From the NCBI RefSeq assembly GCF_005049235.1, contig NZ_SUMD01000002.1, positions 248,001 through 312,000 of the forward strand: DNA of 64,000 nt, in the 5' to 3' direction. Of the stretch, positions 9,071 through 18,320 are shown one piece after another. This DNA is from Rhodococcus oryzae. Lineage in GTDB: Bacteria > Actinomycetota > Actinomycetes > Mycobacteriales > Mycobacteriaceae. Under the pieces are notes generated by a model. It saw only the letters and a program-made list of their open reading frames with translations, was not told the origin of the DNA and searched no databases. The stretch's first letter is position 1. The number at the start of each line of letters is the position of its first letter. The position numbers and the translations under genes are program-made.

Positions 9071-10714
9071 GTGGCCGAGCAACCTGACGACAGCACCGTG
9101 ACGGTCGTTCCGCAGGCTCCACCACAGGAGCCTGTGGGCGGCGCGGTCATCGCCTCGCCGGGCCCGTTGGCGGGCGACTGCCGGTCCGTGGTGGACCGGG
9201 ACCTGCCCGGGCGCACCGATCCGATGGTGGCCGAGCTCAGCGACGTCATCGGCGGACCGGTCGGGCGGCACGCGCTCGTCGGCCGGACCCGCTTCCTCAC
9301 CCCGCTGCGGGTGATCCTGCTGCTGGGGGTCGTTTTTCTCGCCCTCGGCTGGTCCACCAAGGCGGCGTGCCTCCAGCAGGCCCCGAACGGGCCCGGCGCC
9401 GCGCTCGGCCTGGATTGGAGCGGCAGCCGCCAATACACCGCGCTGTGCTATTCGGACACGGTGCCGCTGTACGGCGCGGAACGGCTCGACGAGGGCGCCT
9501 TCCCGTACAAGAAGTCGTGGGAGGAGAAGGCAGGCGACGGGTCCACGCAGGTGCGGTACATGGAGTACCCGGTGCTCGCGGGGCTCTACCAATACGGCTC
9601 GATGAAGGTCGCCAAGGCCTGGGACGCGGTCTCCTGGTTGCCAGGGGCGCTGCAGGTGGTCCTCTACTTCAACGTGGTCGCGCTGGGGTTGTCGCTGGCG
9701 TGGCTGGTCACGGTCTGGGCGACGGTGCTACTGGCAGGCAGGCGGGTCTGGGACGCCGCGCTGGTCGCGGTGTCCCCGCTGGTGGTGGTGCATGCGTTCA
9801 CCAACTTCGACCCGCTGGCGACGGCCTTCGCGGCGGGCGGCCTACTCGGCTGGGCGCGCAGGCGGCCGGTGCTGGCAGGCGTGCTGCTCGGGCTCGGCGG
9901 TGCCACCAAGATGTACCCGCTGCTGCTGCTCGGTCCGCTGCTGGTGCTGTGCCTGCGGACCGGCCGGATGCGGCCCTGGTGGCAGGCCGTGGCGGGCGCG
10001 GCCGCGGCCTGGCTGGCGGTGAATCTGCCCATCGCCCTGCTGTTCCCGGCCGGCTGGCGGGAGTTCTTCCGGCTGAACTCCGAGCGTGGCGCCGACCCGG
10101 ACTCGATCTACAACGTGATCTCCTCGTTCACCGGCTGGTCCGGTTTCGACGGCCCTATGGCCGCCGGTGAGACGCCGACGAATCTGAACGCGGTGTCGCT
10201 GGTGCTGTTCGCCGCCGCCTGCGTCGGCATCGGGTACCTGGCCCTGACCGCCGCCCGCAGGCCCCGCGTCGCGCAGCTGTGTTTCCTGGTGATCGCGGCC
10301 TTCCTGCTCACCAACAAGGTGTGGAGTCCGCAGTACTCGCTCTGGCTGGTTCCGCTGGCGGTGCTCGCGCTGCCGCATCGTCGAATCCTGTTGGCGTGGA
10401 TGACGATCGATGCCCTCGTCTGGGTTCCGCGGATGTACTACTACCTGGGCGTCCAGAACAAGGGCCTGCCCGAGCAGTGGTTCACGGCGACGGTGATCGT
10501 CCGGGATGTCGCGGTCGTCGCGCTGTGCGTGCTGGTGATCCGGCAGATCCGCCGCCCGGAACTGGACCTGGTGCGCGAAGGTGGGGTGGACGACCCGGTC
10601 GGCGGTGTCCTCGACGGCGCCCCGGACCGGCCGCCTGGGTGGCTGCCGTCCTGGCTACGCCCGCGGGACCGACGCGGCGCGCAGGCCTGGTCCGAGGCGC
10701 AGGCTATTCGCTGA
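9071..10714 (+). CDS. GT87 (DUF2029) polytopic mannosyltransferase-like protein, Rv0051-like
   Basis: 547 aa, GTG start. About 70 N-terminal cytoplasmic residues precede roughly ten membrane helices. The first extracytoplasmic loop has CYSD and YMEYPV motifs typical of polyprenyl-phosphate-mannose-dependent GT87/GT-C enzymes. Such proteins add alpha-mannose to lipomannan or lipoarabinomannan outside the membrane; the acceptor here is unknown. It follows ponA1 closely and probably shares its transcript. The gene ends tail to tail with the acetyltransferase (11-bp overlap). Confidence 0.85.
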   Translation: MAEQPDDSTVTVVPQAPPQEPVGGAVIASPGPLAGDCRSVVDRDLPGRTDPMVAELSDVIGGPVGRHALVGRTRFLTPLRVILLLGVVFLALGWSTKAACLQQAPNGPGAALGLDWSGSRQYTALCYSDTVPLYGAERLDEGAFPYKKSWEEKAGDGSTQVRYMEYPVLAGLYQYGSMKVAKAWDAVSWLPGALQVVLYFNVVALGLSLAWLVTVWATVLLAGRRVWDAALVAVSPLVVVHAFTNFDPLATAFAAGGLLGWARRRPVLAGVLLGLGGATKMYPLLLLGPLLVLCLRTGRMRPWWQAVAGAAAAWLAVNLPIALLFPAGWREFFRLNSERGADPDSIYNVISSFTGWSGFDGPMAAGETPTNLNAVSLVLFAAACVGIGYLALTAARRPRVAQLCFLVIAAFLLTNKVWSPQYSLWLVPLAVLALPHRRILLAWMTIDALVWVPRMYYYLGVQNKGLPEQWFTATVIVRDVAVVALCVLVIRQIRRPELDLVREGGVDDPVGGVLDGAPDRPPGWLPSWLRPRDRRGAQAWSEAQAIR

Positions 10715-11288
10715 TCCGCGCCTCGAGCTGGGCCCGGGCGAGCGGCCAGTCGTCGTCGATCATCGAGAAAAGCGCTGTGTTCCGCCAACTTCCGTCCTGG
10801 CGGCGGCGGTGCTTGCGGAGCAGCCCCTCGAACTCGGCGCCGAGCTTGGCGATCGCGCCGCGCGAGTGCGCGTTGAGCTCGTCGGTGTGCCACTCGACCC
10901 GGACCGCGCCGAGGTCTTCGAAGGCCCGGCGCAGCAGCAGCAGCTTGGCCTCCGGGTTGATCCGGCCGCCCTGGGCGGAGCGGGAGAGCCAGGTGTAGCC
11001 GATCGCGAGCGACTGGTGCAGCGGGTCGATCTGGTAGTACGAGGTGGTGCCGACCACCGCACCGGTCGCGGTGTCGATCTGGACGTACCCCAGCCGCTGC
11101 GGGTCATCGAGGGCGTGGGAAATGTATTCGGTTGCGTCCGAGACGCTTTCGATCGGCCGCCAGGTCCAGCGGAACAGTGTCGGATCGTCGGCGGCCCGGT
11201 ACAGGTCGACGGCATGCGCGAGGGTCAGCGGCTCGAGGCGGACGTATTCGCCGGTGAGCGTTGGCTGTTCGAACCAGGGCCCGGTCAT
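10704..11288 (-). CDS. GNAT-family N-acetyltransferase (RimJ/RimL-like)
   Basis: 194 aa. It starts with ATG inside the TGA of the upstream GT87 gene (ATGA, 4-bp overlap), so the pair is translationally coupled. The RimL-like layout is VRLEPLTLAHAVDLYRAADD, central GYTWLSRSAQGGRINPEAK (acetyl-CoA site) and VRVEWHTDELNAHSRGAIAK. The substrate is not predictable. It is convergent with the other GT87 gene. Confidence 0.88.
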   Translation of the reverse strand: MTGPWFEQPTLTGEYVRLEPLTLAHAVDLYRAADDPTLFRWTWRPIESVSDATEYISHALDDPQRLGYVQIDTATGAVVGTTSYYQIDPLHQSLAIGYTWLSRSAQGGRINPEAKLLLLRRAFEDLGAVRVEWHTDELNAHSRGAIAKLGAEFEGLLRKHRRRQDGSWRNTALFSMIDDDWPLARAQLEARISE

Positions 11289-12667
11289 GACGCCGCCGTG
11301 AGGGCCGGATCCCGGTGACCGAGACCGTGCCGTGGGCCCGCGTCGGCGCCCGCGGCCTCCCATCGCGGGCGGGCGCGGAGGAAGACGAAGAACAGCACCA
11401 CCAGCAGCGCCGCGCGGCCCCAGACGCCGAACTGCACGACGAACTCCATCACGGCCGCGTCCGATCCGGTCGCGAGCTCGTAGAAGTAGCGGAACACCCC
11501 GATCCCCATCGCCAGGTCGGCGAGCAGGTAGCCCCCGATCAGCGCCCACGGCACCCGCAGCAGCACCAGGAAGGGGATCAGCCACAGCGTGTACTGCGGC
11601 GAATGCACCTTGTGCAACAGCATGAAGCCGCACAGCATCGCCGCGCTCACCGCGATCCACGGGTAGCTGCCCTCGCGGCGATACCGGCGCAAGCCGAGCC
11701 AGAGCGCCAGCGCGAACGACGCGGCGATGAGCAGCGGTGAGGCCACGCCGACGAAGGACGCGTAGGCGCTGTCCGGGCCCTCGACGCCACCGAACAGCTC
11801 CCGCACCCCCCAGTACCAGATCGAGTTGGTGGTGATGTCGGCCTGGCGGGCGGACTGGAAGGTGAACGAGGCGAGCCAGCCGGGGTAGCCGGCGAGCGCG
11901 AACGGCAGGTTGATCGCGATCACCGTGCCCGCCGCCGCAGCGGCCACCATCAGCGCGCCCTTGGGGTCGAACCGGCCCCGCACCGAGGCGGGCAGCTCGC
12001 CGCCACCGGCGCCGCCGGTGAACACGAAGGCCATCAACGGCAGCACGAAGGCGCCCGGGTAGATCTTCAGGCAGAGGCCGATCGCGAGCAGGACGGCGGC
12101 GCCGATCGCCCTGGTGCGCAGCGGGATCCGCTGGTAATAGACGACCACGAAGATCGCCGCGGTGGCGGCCGCGACGACCGGCAGCTCCCAGTTGTGGAAG
12201 GCGTACAGGACCAGGGGCGGGGCGGCCGCCCACAGCAGCGCAGGCCAGCCAGCGAGCCGACCGAGCATCCACGCGGTGGCGAGCCCGAACGGCACCAGGA
12301 TCAGCGCCGAGTTCAGCAGGAACTCGGCGTCGTTGTGCGCGCCGATCCCGCCGAGCCACATCAGCAGCCCGCTGAGCACGGGGTACTCGACGGTGCCGCC
12401 GGTGAGCAGTCCGTCGGGCGTGATGCCGCCCGTGAGATAGGGGAAGACGTGGTTGTCGATGTCGCGGCCGAGCCAGAGGAACTGGATATCGGAGTAGCAG
12501 AAGTTGCTGTCCTTGAGCCGGTCGAAGACGAGGCTGCGACCGTTCTCGGCGAACGGGGCGCCCGCGCACCTGGCCTTGTTCAGATAGCCGAGGGCGAGGG
12601 TGAGCCCGCACAGCAGCGTCACGGTGACCGCCACCGCCGGTGTCCCTGCCTGGGCGCGCATCCGCAT
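11285..12667 (-). CDS. Second GT87 (DUF2029) polytopic glycosyltransferase
   Basis: 460 aa with about ten membrane helices. It shares motifs with the GT87 gene at 9071: FCYSDIQFLW, TVEYPVLSGLL, LCLKIYPG and HSPQYTLWLIPF. The two sit in convergent orientation and are probably paralogues that act on cell-envelope mannans; this is inferred from the family. It is the first gene of a two-gene unit with the acetyltransferase and is divergent from rpsF. Confidence 0.85.
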   Translation of the reverse strand: MRMRAQAGTPAVAVTVTLLCGLTLALGYLNKARCAGAPFAENGRSLVFDRLKDSNFCYSDIQFLWLGRDIDNHVFPYLTGGITPDGLLTGGTVEYPVLSGLLMWLGGIGAHNDAEFLLNSALILVPFGLATAWMLGRLAGWPALLWAAAPPLVLYAFHNWELPVVAAATAAIFVVVYYQRIPLRTRAIGAAVLLAIGLCLKIYPGAFVLPLMAFVFTGGAGGGELPASVRGRFDPKGALMVAAAAAGTVIAINLPFALAGYPGWLASFTFQSARQADITTNSIWYWGVRELFGGVEGPDSAYASFVGVASPLLIAASFALALWLGLRRYRREGSYPWIAVSAAMLCGFMLLHKVHSPQYTLWLIPFLVLLRVPWALIGGYLLADLAMGIGVFRYFYELATGSDAAVMEFVVQFGVWGRAALLVVLFFVFLRARPRWEAAGADAGPRHGLGHRDPALTAAS

Positions 12668-12854
12668 GGTTGTCAGCCTAGGTGGTCCCAGCCGCTGCAG
12701 GGATCCCTCCGCCCTCGCGGCGGTCGCCCGGACGGACGCGATTTCGCAGGTCAGGGGCCGCTCGTGTAACCTGCATGGGTTGCTGACGCAACGACCCTCC
12801 TGTCACGGATAGTCCGTGGCCGTTTCACTAGTCCATAGGAGGTGATGAGGTCTT

Positions 12855-13142
12855 ATGCGTCATTACGAATTGATGGTCATCCTTGACCCCAGCCTGGACG
12901 AGCGCACCGTCGCTCCGTCGCTGGATACGTTCCTCAATGTTGTTCGCCAGGACGGCGGCAGTGTCGACAAGGTCGACGTTTGGGGTAAGCGCCGTCTCGC
13001 CTACGAGATCGCCAAGCACAGCGAAGGCATCTACGCGGTGATCGACATCAACGCGACCCCTGCCACCGTGAACGAGCTGGATCGTCAGCTCGGCCTGAAC
13101 GAGTCGGTGCTCCGCACCAAGGTTCTGCGCCACAACAAGTGA
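12855..13142 (+). CDS. rpsF: 30S ribosomal protein S6
   Basis: 95 aa, standard S6 length: [20 protein letters not shown] at the start and [20 protein letters not shown] in the middle. It binds S18 on the small-subunit platform. AGGAGGTG stands 10 nt before the ATG. First gene of the rpsF-ssb-rpsR-rplI operon. Confidence 0.98.
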   Translation: MRHYELMVILDPSLDERTVAPSLDTFLNVVRQDGGSVDKVDVWGKRRLAYEIAKHSEGIYAVIDINATPATVNELDRQLGLNESVLRTKVLRHNK

Positions 13143-13207
13143 TTTCTGTCTGCGCGTGGCCCTAGGCTCGGCGCAACAGGATTCCACACACTGCAGGAGG
13201 AACCCAC

Positions 13208-13732
13208 ATGGCAGGCGACACCGTGATCACCGTCATCGGAAACTTGACGGCTGATCCCGAGCTTCGATTCACCCCCGCGGGGGCAGCGGTTGCGAACTTC
13301 ACCGTCGCATCGACGCCCCGCACCTTCGACCGTCAGTCCAATGAATGGAAAGACGGCGAGGCGCTCTTCATGCGCTGCAACATCTGGCGTGAGGCCGCAG
13401 AGAACGTTGCCGAGTCCCTGACTCGCGGTTCTCGGGTGATCGTGAGCGGACGGCTCAAGCAGCGGTCCTACGAGACTCGCGAGGGCGAGAAGCGCACTGT
13501 CATGGAACTCGAGGTCGACGAGATCGGCCCCTCGCTCAAGTACGCCACGGCCAAGGTCAACAAGGCCAACCGCGGTGGCGGCGGAGGCGGTGGAGGGTTC
13601 AGTTCCTCGGGCGGTTCGGGCGGCGGACGCCCGGCTGCCAACTCCGGCGGCGACGACCCGTGGGGCAGCGCCCCGCAGGCGTCCGGCTCGTTCGGTGGCT
13701 CCGGTGGTGGAAACGACGAACCCCCGTTCTGA
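13208..13732 (+). CDS. ssb: Single-stranded DNA-binding protein
   Basis: 174 aa. An N-terminal OB fold ([38 protein letters not shown]) is followed by a Gly/Ser-rich disordered tail and the acidic tip DEPPF, which recruits replication and repair proteins. GGAGGA lies 5 nt upstream of the ATG. Its place between rpsF and rpsR is the usual one in bacteria. Confidence 0.97.
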   Translation: MAGDTVITVIGNLTADPELRFTPAGAAVANFTVASTPRTFDRQSNEWKDGEALFMRCNIWREAAENVAESLTRGSRVIVSGRLKQRSYETREGEKRTVMELEVDEIGPSLKYATAKVNKANRGGGGGGGGFSSSGGSGGGRPAANSGGDDPWGSAPQASGSFGGSGGGNDEPPF

Positions 13733-13796
13733 TCCCCGCTCTGGCGACAGCGCCGGGATCTGATGCGAACGAACATTGAAAGTACGGAGAAAGACA

Positions 13797-14039
13797 ATGC
13801 CGAAGCCGCCGTTGCGCGACAAGGTGATGAAGAAGAAGGTCTGCGCGTTCTGTAAGGAAAAGAACACGCAGATCAACTACAAGGACACGACGCTGCTGCG
13901 TAAGTACGTCAGCGACCGCGGCAAGATCCGCGCGCGCCGTGTCACCGGCAACTGCGTCCAGCATCAGCGGGACGTCGCCGTTGCCGTGAAGAACTCCCGT
14001 GAGGTCGCTCTGCTTCCTTACGTTTCGTTGGCTCGCTAA
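13797..14039 (+). CDS. rpsR: 30S ribosomal protein S18, zinc-type (CxxC)
   Basis: 80 aa from ATG at 13797 ([14 protein letters not shown]) with GGAG upstream; the frame is open a little further 5'. It keeps CAFC near the N-terminus, part of the zinc site of C+ S18 proteins, and the conserved [19 protein letters not shown]. Mycobacteria hold C+ and C- paralogues, and this is the C+ form in the canonical operon. Confidence 0.97.
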   Translation: MPKPPLRDKVMKKKVCAFCKEKNTQINYKDTTLLRKYVSDRGKIRARRVTGNCVQHQRDVAVAVKNSREVALLPYVSLAR

Positions 14040-14051
14040 GGAAGGGAAGAC

Positions 14052-14507
14052 ATGAAGCTGATTCTCACTGCTGACGTGGACAACCTCGGTGCGCCTGGCG
14101 ACACCGTTGAGGTCAAGGACGGATACGGCCGCAATTTCTTGATGCCCCGTGGTTTCGCGATTCTCGCGACCCGTGGCGCCGAGAAGCAGGTCGACGGCAT
14201 CCGTCGTGCCCGCGAGGCACGCGAGGTGCGCGGACTCGACCATGCTCAGGAGCTCAAGGCCGCCATCGAGGGTCTCGAGAACGTGTCATTGACGGTTAAG
14301 GCCGCAGCGGACTCGGGCAAGCTGTTCGGCGCGGTCACCGCGGCGGACGTTGCCGGCGCCCTCAAGGCCGCCGGTGGCCCGGTTGTCGACAAGCGCAGCC
14401 TGGTGCTGCCGAAGGCACACATCAAGGCGACCGGCAAGCACGCGGTCGCTGTGAACCTGCACCAGGGCGTCACCGCCAAGTTCAACCTGACCGTGGTCGC
14501 CGGCTAG
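14052..14507 (+). CDS. rplI: 50S ribosomal protein L9
   Basis: 151 aa. N-terminal rRNA-binding domain [20 protein letters not shown] with [14 protein letters not shown], a long connecting helix, then the C-terminal domain ([14 protein letters not shown]). It starts 12 bp after rpsR. Last gene of the operon, followed by a strong hairpin. Confidence 0.98.
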   Translation: MKLILTADVDNLGAPGDTVEVKDGYGRNFLMPRGFAILATRGAEKQVDGIRRAREAREVRGLDHAQELKAAIEGLENVSLTVKAAADSGKLFGAVTAADVAGALKAAGGPVVDKRSLVLPKAHIKATGKHAVAVNLHQGVTAKFNLTVVAG

Positions 14508-14524
14508 TCCGACCCACGTTCGCC

Positions 14525-14563
14525 CTCGGGGCCCCGCGGACCTATGGTCTGCGGGGCCCCGAG
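14525..14563 (+). terminator. Strong intrinsic terminator after rplI
   Basis: An 18-bp stem (CTCGGGGCCCCGCGGACC against GGTCTGCGGGGCCCCGAG, one G-U pair) with a 3-nt loop, 17 bp after the rplI stop. It closes the ribosomal operon and separates it from the dnaB control region. Confidence 0.85.
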
Positions 14564-14568
14564 TCGTT

Positions 14569-14847
14569 TGTGGATAACTTTCCGCCCGTTGTGATCGGGT
14601 CCCAAGACAAGCGTCCAGTTCGTGTGATCGATCACTGTGATGCAACTCATATTGCGAGGTCAGTGCGTTTCGGCAACACGCCCGGATGCCCAACCCGTGG
14701 GACACGCCGAAAGTATTTTCATCCACAGGTGTGTGAATAAGAAAAGGTACGATCACCTGCACAGATGGGAAGAAGTCACACAGTTATCCTCAGGTTGTCC
14801 CCAGGGCGCTAACACTGGTCAACTGCGGTTTCCACAATTCATCCACA
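14569..14847. promoter_or_regulatory. Cluster of DnaA-box-like 9-mers upstream of dnaB
   Basis: TGTGGATAA at 14569-14577 is a perfect E. coli-type DnaA box in reverse. One-mismatch 9-mers follow: TCATCCACA (14719-14727 and 14839-14847), TGTGAATAA (14732-14740), TTATCCTCA (14784-14792) and TTGTCCCCA (14795-14803). They fill a 540-bp gene-free interval that is richer in AT than its surroundings. DnaA binding could couple dnaB expression to initiation or titrate DnaA. No other feature is visible out to the chosen dnaB start. Confidence 0.55.
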
Positions 14848-15046
14848 GTTGTGTACACAGCCCGTGTTGAACGAGCCGGTCCGGATGCCTAACGTCGTGC
14901 GCGCGCGTCCTGCGACGGCTGTGCCGGACCCCGATTTCGGGGGTCGGGATCGACCTGTCGGTCCGGGCGCGTATGTATTGCGTGTGGACGCACCGGACGG
15001 CGTGGCCGACCGGGCGTCGAGGTTTGCGGGAGAGGACGGTTATCGC

Positions 15047-16435
15047 GTGGCGGTTGTCGATGATCGGGGTCACTCGGACTACTCGGAGCCGGCTGAGCCG
15101 CCCCGCGAGGATTTCGGGCGCCAGCCGCCACAGGACATGGCGGCCGAGCAGTCCGTGCTCGGCGGCATGCTGCTGAGCAAGGACGCGATCGCGGACGTGC
15201 TCGAGCGGCTGCGGCCCGGCGACTTCTACCGGCCCGCCCACCAGAACGTCTACGACGCGATCCTGGACCTGTACGCCCGCGGCGAGCCCGCCGACCCCGT
15301 GACTGTGTCGGCCGAGCTGGAGCGTCGTGGCGACCTGCGCCGGGTGGGCGGCGCACCGTATCTGGTGACGCTCACCCAGACGGTGCCGACCGCCGCGAAC
15401 GCCGGCTACTACGCCGAGATCGTCGCGGAGAAGTCGATCCTGCGCCGCCTGGTCGAGGCAGGCACCCGGATCGTGCAGTACGGCTACGCCGGGTCCGAGG
15501 GCCAGGATGTGGCCGAGGTGGTCGACCGCGCGCAGGCCGAGGTCTACGACGTCACCGAGCGCCGCACCAACGACGACTTCGTGGCGCTCGAGGAGCTGCT
15601 GCAGCCGACGATGGACGAGATCGACTCGATCGCCAGCCGCGGCGGCCTCTCGCTCGGCGTGCCTACCGGCTTTACCGAGCTGGACGAGGTCACCAACGGC
15701 CTGCACCCCGGGCAGATGATCATCGTCGCGGCCCGCCCCGGTGTGGGTAAGTCGACCATCGGAATGGACTTCCTGCGGTCCTGCTCGATCAAGCACGGCA
15801 TGGCCAGCGTCATCTTCTCCCTCGAGATGGGAAAGACTGAGATCGTCATGCGCCTGCTGTCGGCGGAGGCGAAGATCAAGCTCGCCGACATGAAGTCCGG
15901 CAAGATGAACGACGAGGACTGGACCAAGCTGGCGCGGCGGATGAGCGAGATCAGCGAGGCGCCGCTGTTCATCGACGACTCCCCCAACCTGACCATGATG
16001 GAGATCCGCGCCAAGGCGCGCCGGCTCAAGCAGAAGCACGACATCAAGCTGATCGTGCTCGACTACCTGCAGCTGATGTCGTCCGGCAAGAAGGTCGAAT
16101 CGCGTCAGCAGGAGGTCTCCGAGTTCTCCCGAAGCCTCAAGCTGCTGGCCAAGGAGCTCGAGGTCCCGGTGGTCGCGATCTGTCAGCTCAACCGTGGTCC
16201 CGAGCAGCGAACCGACAAGCGCCCCATGGTGTCCGACCTCCGCGAGTCCGGCTCGCTCGAGCAGGACGCCGACATGGTCATGCTGCTGCACCGGCCCGAT
16301 GCTTTCGAGCGGGACGACCCGCGCGGCGGCGAGGCCGACATCATCCTCGGCAAGCACCGTGGTGGTCCCACCGCGACGATCACGGTGGCGCACCAGCTGC
16401 ACCTGTCGCGGTTCGTGGACATGGCGCGGGGCTAG
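15047..16435 (+). CDS. dnaB: Replicative DNA helicase DnaB
   Basis: 462 aa from GTG at 15047 (VAVVDDRGHSDYSEP), chosen because mycobacterial DnaB starts MAVVDD and GGAGAGGA lies 10 nt upstream. The frame is open to 14849, with an ATG at 14885. The N-terminal domain (AEQSVLGGMLLSKDAIADVL) binds primase. The RecA-like motor has Walker A ARPGVGKST and the strand LIVLDYLQLM. The DLRESG-SLEQDAD junction, where M. tuberculosis DnaB carries an intein, is uninterrupted. It unwinds DNA at replication forks. Confidence 0.96.
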   Translation: MAVVDDRGHSDYSEPAEPPREDFGRQPPQDMAAEQSVLGGMLLSKDAIADVLERLRPGDFYRPAHQNVYDAILDLYARGEPADPVTVSAELERRGDLRRVGGAPYLVTLTQTVPTAANAGYYAEIVAEKSILRRLVEAGTRIVQYGYAGSEGQDVAEVVDRAQAEVYDVTERRTNDDFVALEELLQPTMDEIDSIASRGGLSLGVPTGFTELDEVTNGLHPGQMIIVAARPGVGKSTIGMDFLRSCSIKHGMASVIFSLEMGKTEIVMRLLSAEAKIKLADMKSGKMNDEDWTKLARRMSEISEAPLFIDDSPNLTMMEIRAKARRLKQKHDIKLIVLDYLQLMSSGKKVESRQQEVSEFSRSLKLLAKELEVPVVAICQLNRGPEQRTDKRPMVSDLRESGSLEQDADMVMLLHRPDAFERDDPRGGEADIILGKHRGGPTATITVAHQLHLSRFVDMARG

Positions 16436-16458
16436 CCCGTTGCCGCGGACACCGAAAC

Positions 16459-16507
16459 TTGAGACAAAAATCGGACATGTTGAGATGTTGAGACAAAAAT
16501 CGGACAT
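16459..16507. repeat. Two 20-bp direct repeats resembling an IS end
   Basis: TTGAGACAAAAATCGGACAT occurs exactly at 16459-16478 and 16488-16507, followed by a partial TTGAGAC near 16520. Repeated short motifs of this kind mark the ends of some IS families such as IS21. No transposase is present nearby, so this would be a remnant end. Confidence 0.45.
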
Positions 16508-17091
16508 TTGACGGATTGTTGAGACGTGCGGCATGCGACAAGTCGTAGGTCCGGTTCGCCGGCCCGTGCTTCCTCTCGCGCGGATCCGCATGCGCTGTAA
16601 CCCCTGGCCGCAGCTGGTGGGCGTTGTTCAACACGCACCGGCGGGCCGCTCAACAGTCGCAGCACGGCCCACCGGTGTGATCTCGAGCTAACCGTCGTTG
16701 TGTATCCGGCGTGCCTGACGGAGAGCGTCGTCGAGAGAGCCCGCGATCGCGAGATCTGCCGATGGGACCAAGCTGAAATGGGTCCTGGATAGGGTGCCCT
16801 CGCAGGATCAGCGAGCAGGACGGGTAACCAGGACTGTTTGATGGCCGCGGGCCGAGGCAGCTGATCGACTCACCACCGGAATCCTGCTCGGGTTTTACCG
16901 TTCGTCAAGCAGGACGCACGTTGAGGCCGCGAATCCGGGGCGTGCACGGGTGGAACCGCTACTGGTATGCGAGGCGGAGTACCGCGAGCATACTGGCGGA
17001 GCCTTCGTAATCCGAGCTGGAAGGGACTGCGCGACAAGGTGCCCGGCGAGGTCAAAGTGCCATGACCGGGGCATGCCCGGGGCGTCCATGG
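16508..17091. other. Gene-free stretch, nothing recognised
   Basis: About 580 bp between the repeats and the unknown gene at 17092. Only short out-of-context frames are open, none with a convincing ribosome binding site or recognisable sequence. No tRNA fold was noticed. Confidence 0.5.
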
Positions 17092-17748
17092 TCAGCCGAC
17101 GCTCGCATAGAAGGGCTCGAGTCCCGTCAGTAAATCGTCGATCAACGCGGCAACAGCGTCCACCTCGTTCAGGTGGACCACCTTCCGCGTCGTCGTCGGC
17201 TTGTCGAGCTTGTAGGTGAGTTCGGTGTAGGGATGCTTCGACATCCCCATGTAGACGCAGTACGGCCGATCTTCGATCCGGGTGTAGGTGACGTCGACGA
17301 AGAGCTTCCCACGAGTCGCCGAGAAGACCAGTTCCACGTCGTGGTGCGCAGCGTCTGTTTCAGTCAGATTGTTGACGACAACCGTCCAACTGGAGAGCCG
17401 GAGAGGAATCAGGTCCTTGTTGAGTGGGTTGAGGAACCGGGTGAGCAGGCCATAGATGGCCTCGATGTCGTGGCCGGCTGCGATCGTCGTGTGGACACTC
17501 CTGTCTTCGTCGTACATCCATCGGCCCAACGATCTCGACAGCAGAATCTGCTCGAGCGAGTAGCCGATGGCTGCGTTCTCATAGGAGAGGGAAACCGTCT
17601 CGCCGGTGATGCTGTTCACCGCGGTGAACAGCACGGTGTCATCGAACGGCACGTCCTGTGCGTTGTAGTGCTCGTCGACGAACGCATTGGAGTCGACACT
17701 CCACCCGCCGTCGACCTGGATCCCTCTTGTCCTGCTGATCTTCGTCAC
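17092..17748 (-). CDS. Unknown cytoplasmic protein, 218 aa
   Basis: Started at GTG 17748 (VTKISRTRGIQVDGGWSVDS), where AAGGGAG lies about 7 nt upstream; the frame is open 26 codons further. It has no signal peptide or membrane helix, is acidic, and has recognisable strands (HHDVELVFSATRGKLFVDVT) and a final helix (AVAALIDDLLTGLEPFY). I do not recognise the family. It stands alone between an IS-like repeat and a frameshifted hydrolase, in accessory DNA. Confidence 0.6.
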   Translation of the reverse strand: MTKISRTRGIQVDGGWSVDSNAFVDEHYNAQDVPFDDTVLFTAVNSITGETVSLSYENAAIGYSLEQILLSRSLGRWMYDEDRSVHTTIAAGHDIEAIYGLLTRFLNPLNKDLIPLRLSSWTVVVNNLTETDAAHHDVELVFSATRGKLFVDVTYTRIEDRPYCVYMGMSKHPYTELTYKLDKPTTTRKVVHLNEVDAVAALIDDLLTGLEPFYASVG

Positions 17749-17828
17749 CGAGCTCCCTTGAGTCCGTACTGCGTCCGCGAGCGTAGCGGCGCCCGGCGCT
17801 CTCCACGGCTGCATCGACGGTCCCACGC

Positions 17829-18032
17829 CTAGGGCATGCGGCGGGCGGCCTGCTCAGCGATCGTCATACAGGACGCCAGATTCACGACTGTTCGTTGCGA
17901 TGACGGATCAGCCCGCAACGGAAAGTCAGGGAAGGCTTGCAAACCCTGGGCCGTCTCAGGATGTAGGTCGATCACGGTCTCATTTTCGTTGTTGTCCCAG
18001 GCGCTCGTCTCAGATGTTCGTGTCAGCGGCAC
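17829..18032 (-). CDS. Possible small protein, 67 aa
   Basis: GTG-started frame with an acidic N-terminal half (SAWDNNENETVIDLHPETAQ) and a basic end. Its codon choice is less GC-biased than random antisense frames here, which argues for coding, but there is no clear ribosome binding site and no family match. It lies 80 bp upstream of the unknown gene at 17748 in the same direction. The remaining 300 bp up to 18320 hold only a hairpin. Confidence 0.3.
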   Translation of the reverse strand: MPLTRTSETSAWDNNENETVIDLHPETAQGLQAFPDFPLRADPSSQRTVVNLASCMTIAEQAARRMP

Positions 18033-18247
18033 CCGTTGCTGTAGGTTCCGGATCTAGATGAGGTTTTCCGGACCTATCAATTCCATACTTGAGATGAATC
18101 CACCCTATATGTCCTTTTTGGTCGCATTTCGGTAACGCGGCGTGGCACTGGATGCCCGCCCATCCCGAATGGGCCCGACTTGGCGAATTGCAGCCGGAAG
18201 CGCCGTAAGCCGAAGGGAGCGACGCCGGGAGCTCGTCGTGTCCTGGA

Positions 18248-18293
18248 AACGCCCACCTGATCGACGGATAGCCACCGATCCAGGTGGGGCGTT
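18248..18293 (-). terminator. Hairpin after the hydrolase gene
   Basis: AACGCCCACCTG and CAGGTGGGGCGTT form a 12-bp stem with one bulged base around a 21-nt loop, 28 bp past the hydrolase stop. Probable terminator for the minus-strand unit that starts at the TetR gene. Confidence 0.55.
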
Positions 18294-18320
18294 CGGGACA
18301 ATTGCCCGGGGCTTGGTTCG

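Noticed and set aside
14569-14847. Chromosomal oriC
   Set aside because: DnaA-like boxes are present but dnaA, dnaN, rpmH and a DNA-unwinding block are not adjacent. A regulatory cluster is the safer reading.
15047-16435. Intein in dnaB
   Set aside because: The DLRESG-SLEQDAD site used in M. tuberculosis is continuous here and the protein has ordinary length.
14819-16591. 590-codon frame on the minus strand over dnaB
   Set aside because: It is the antisense mirror of dnaB with no family motifs. DnaB motifs on the plus strand are unambiguous.
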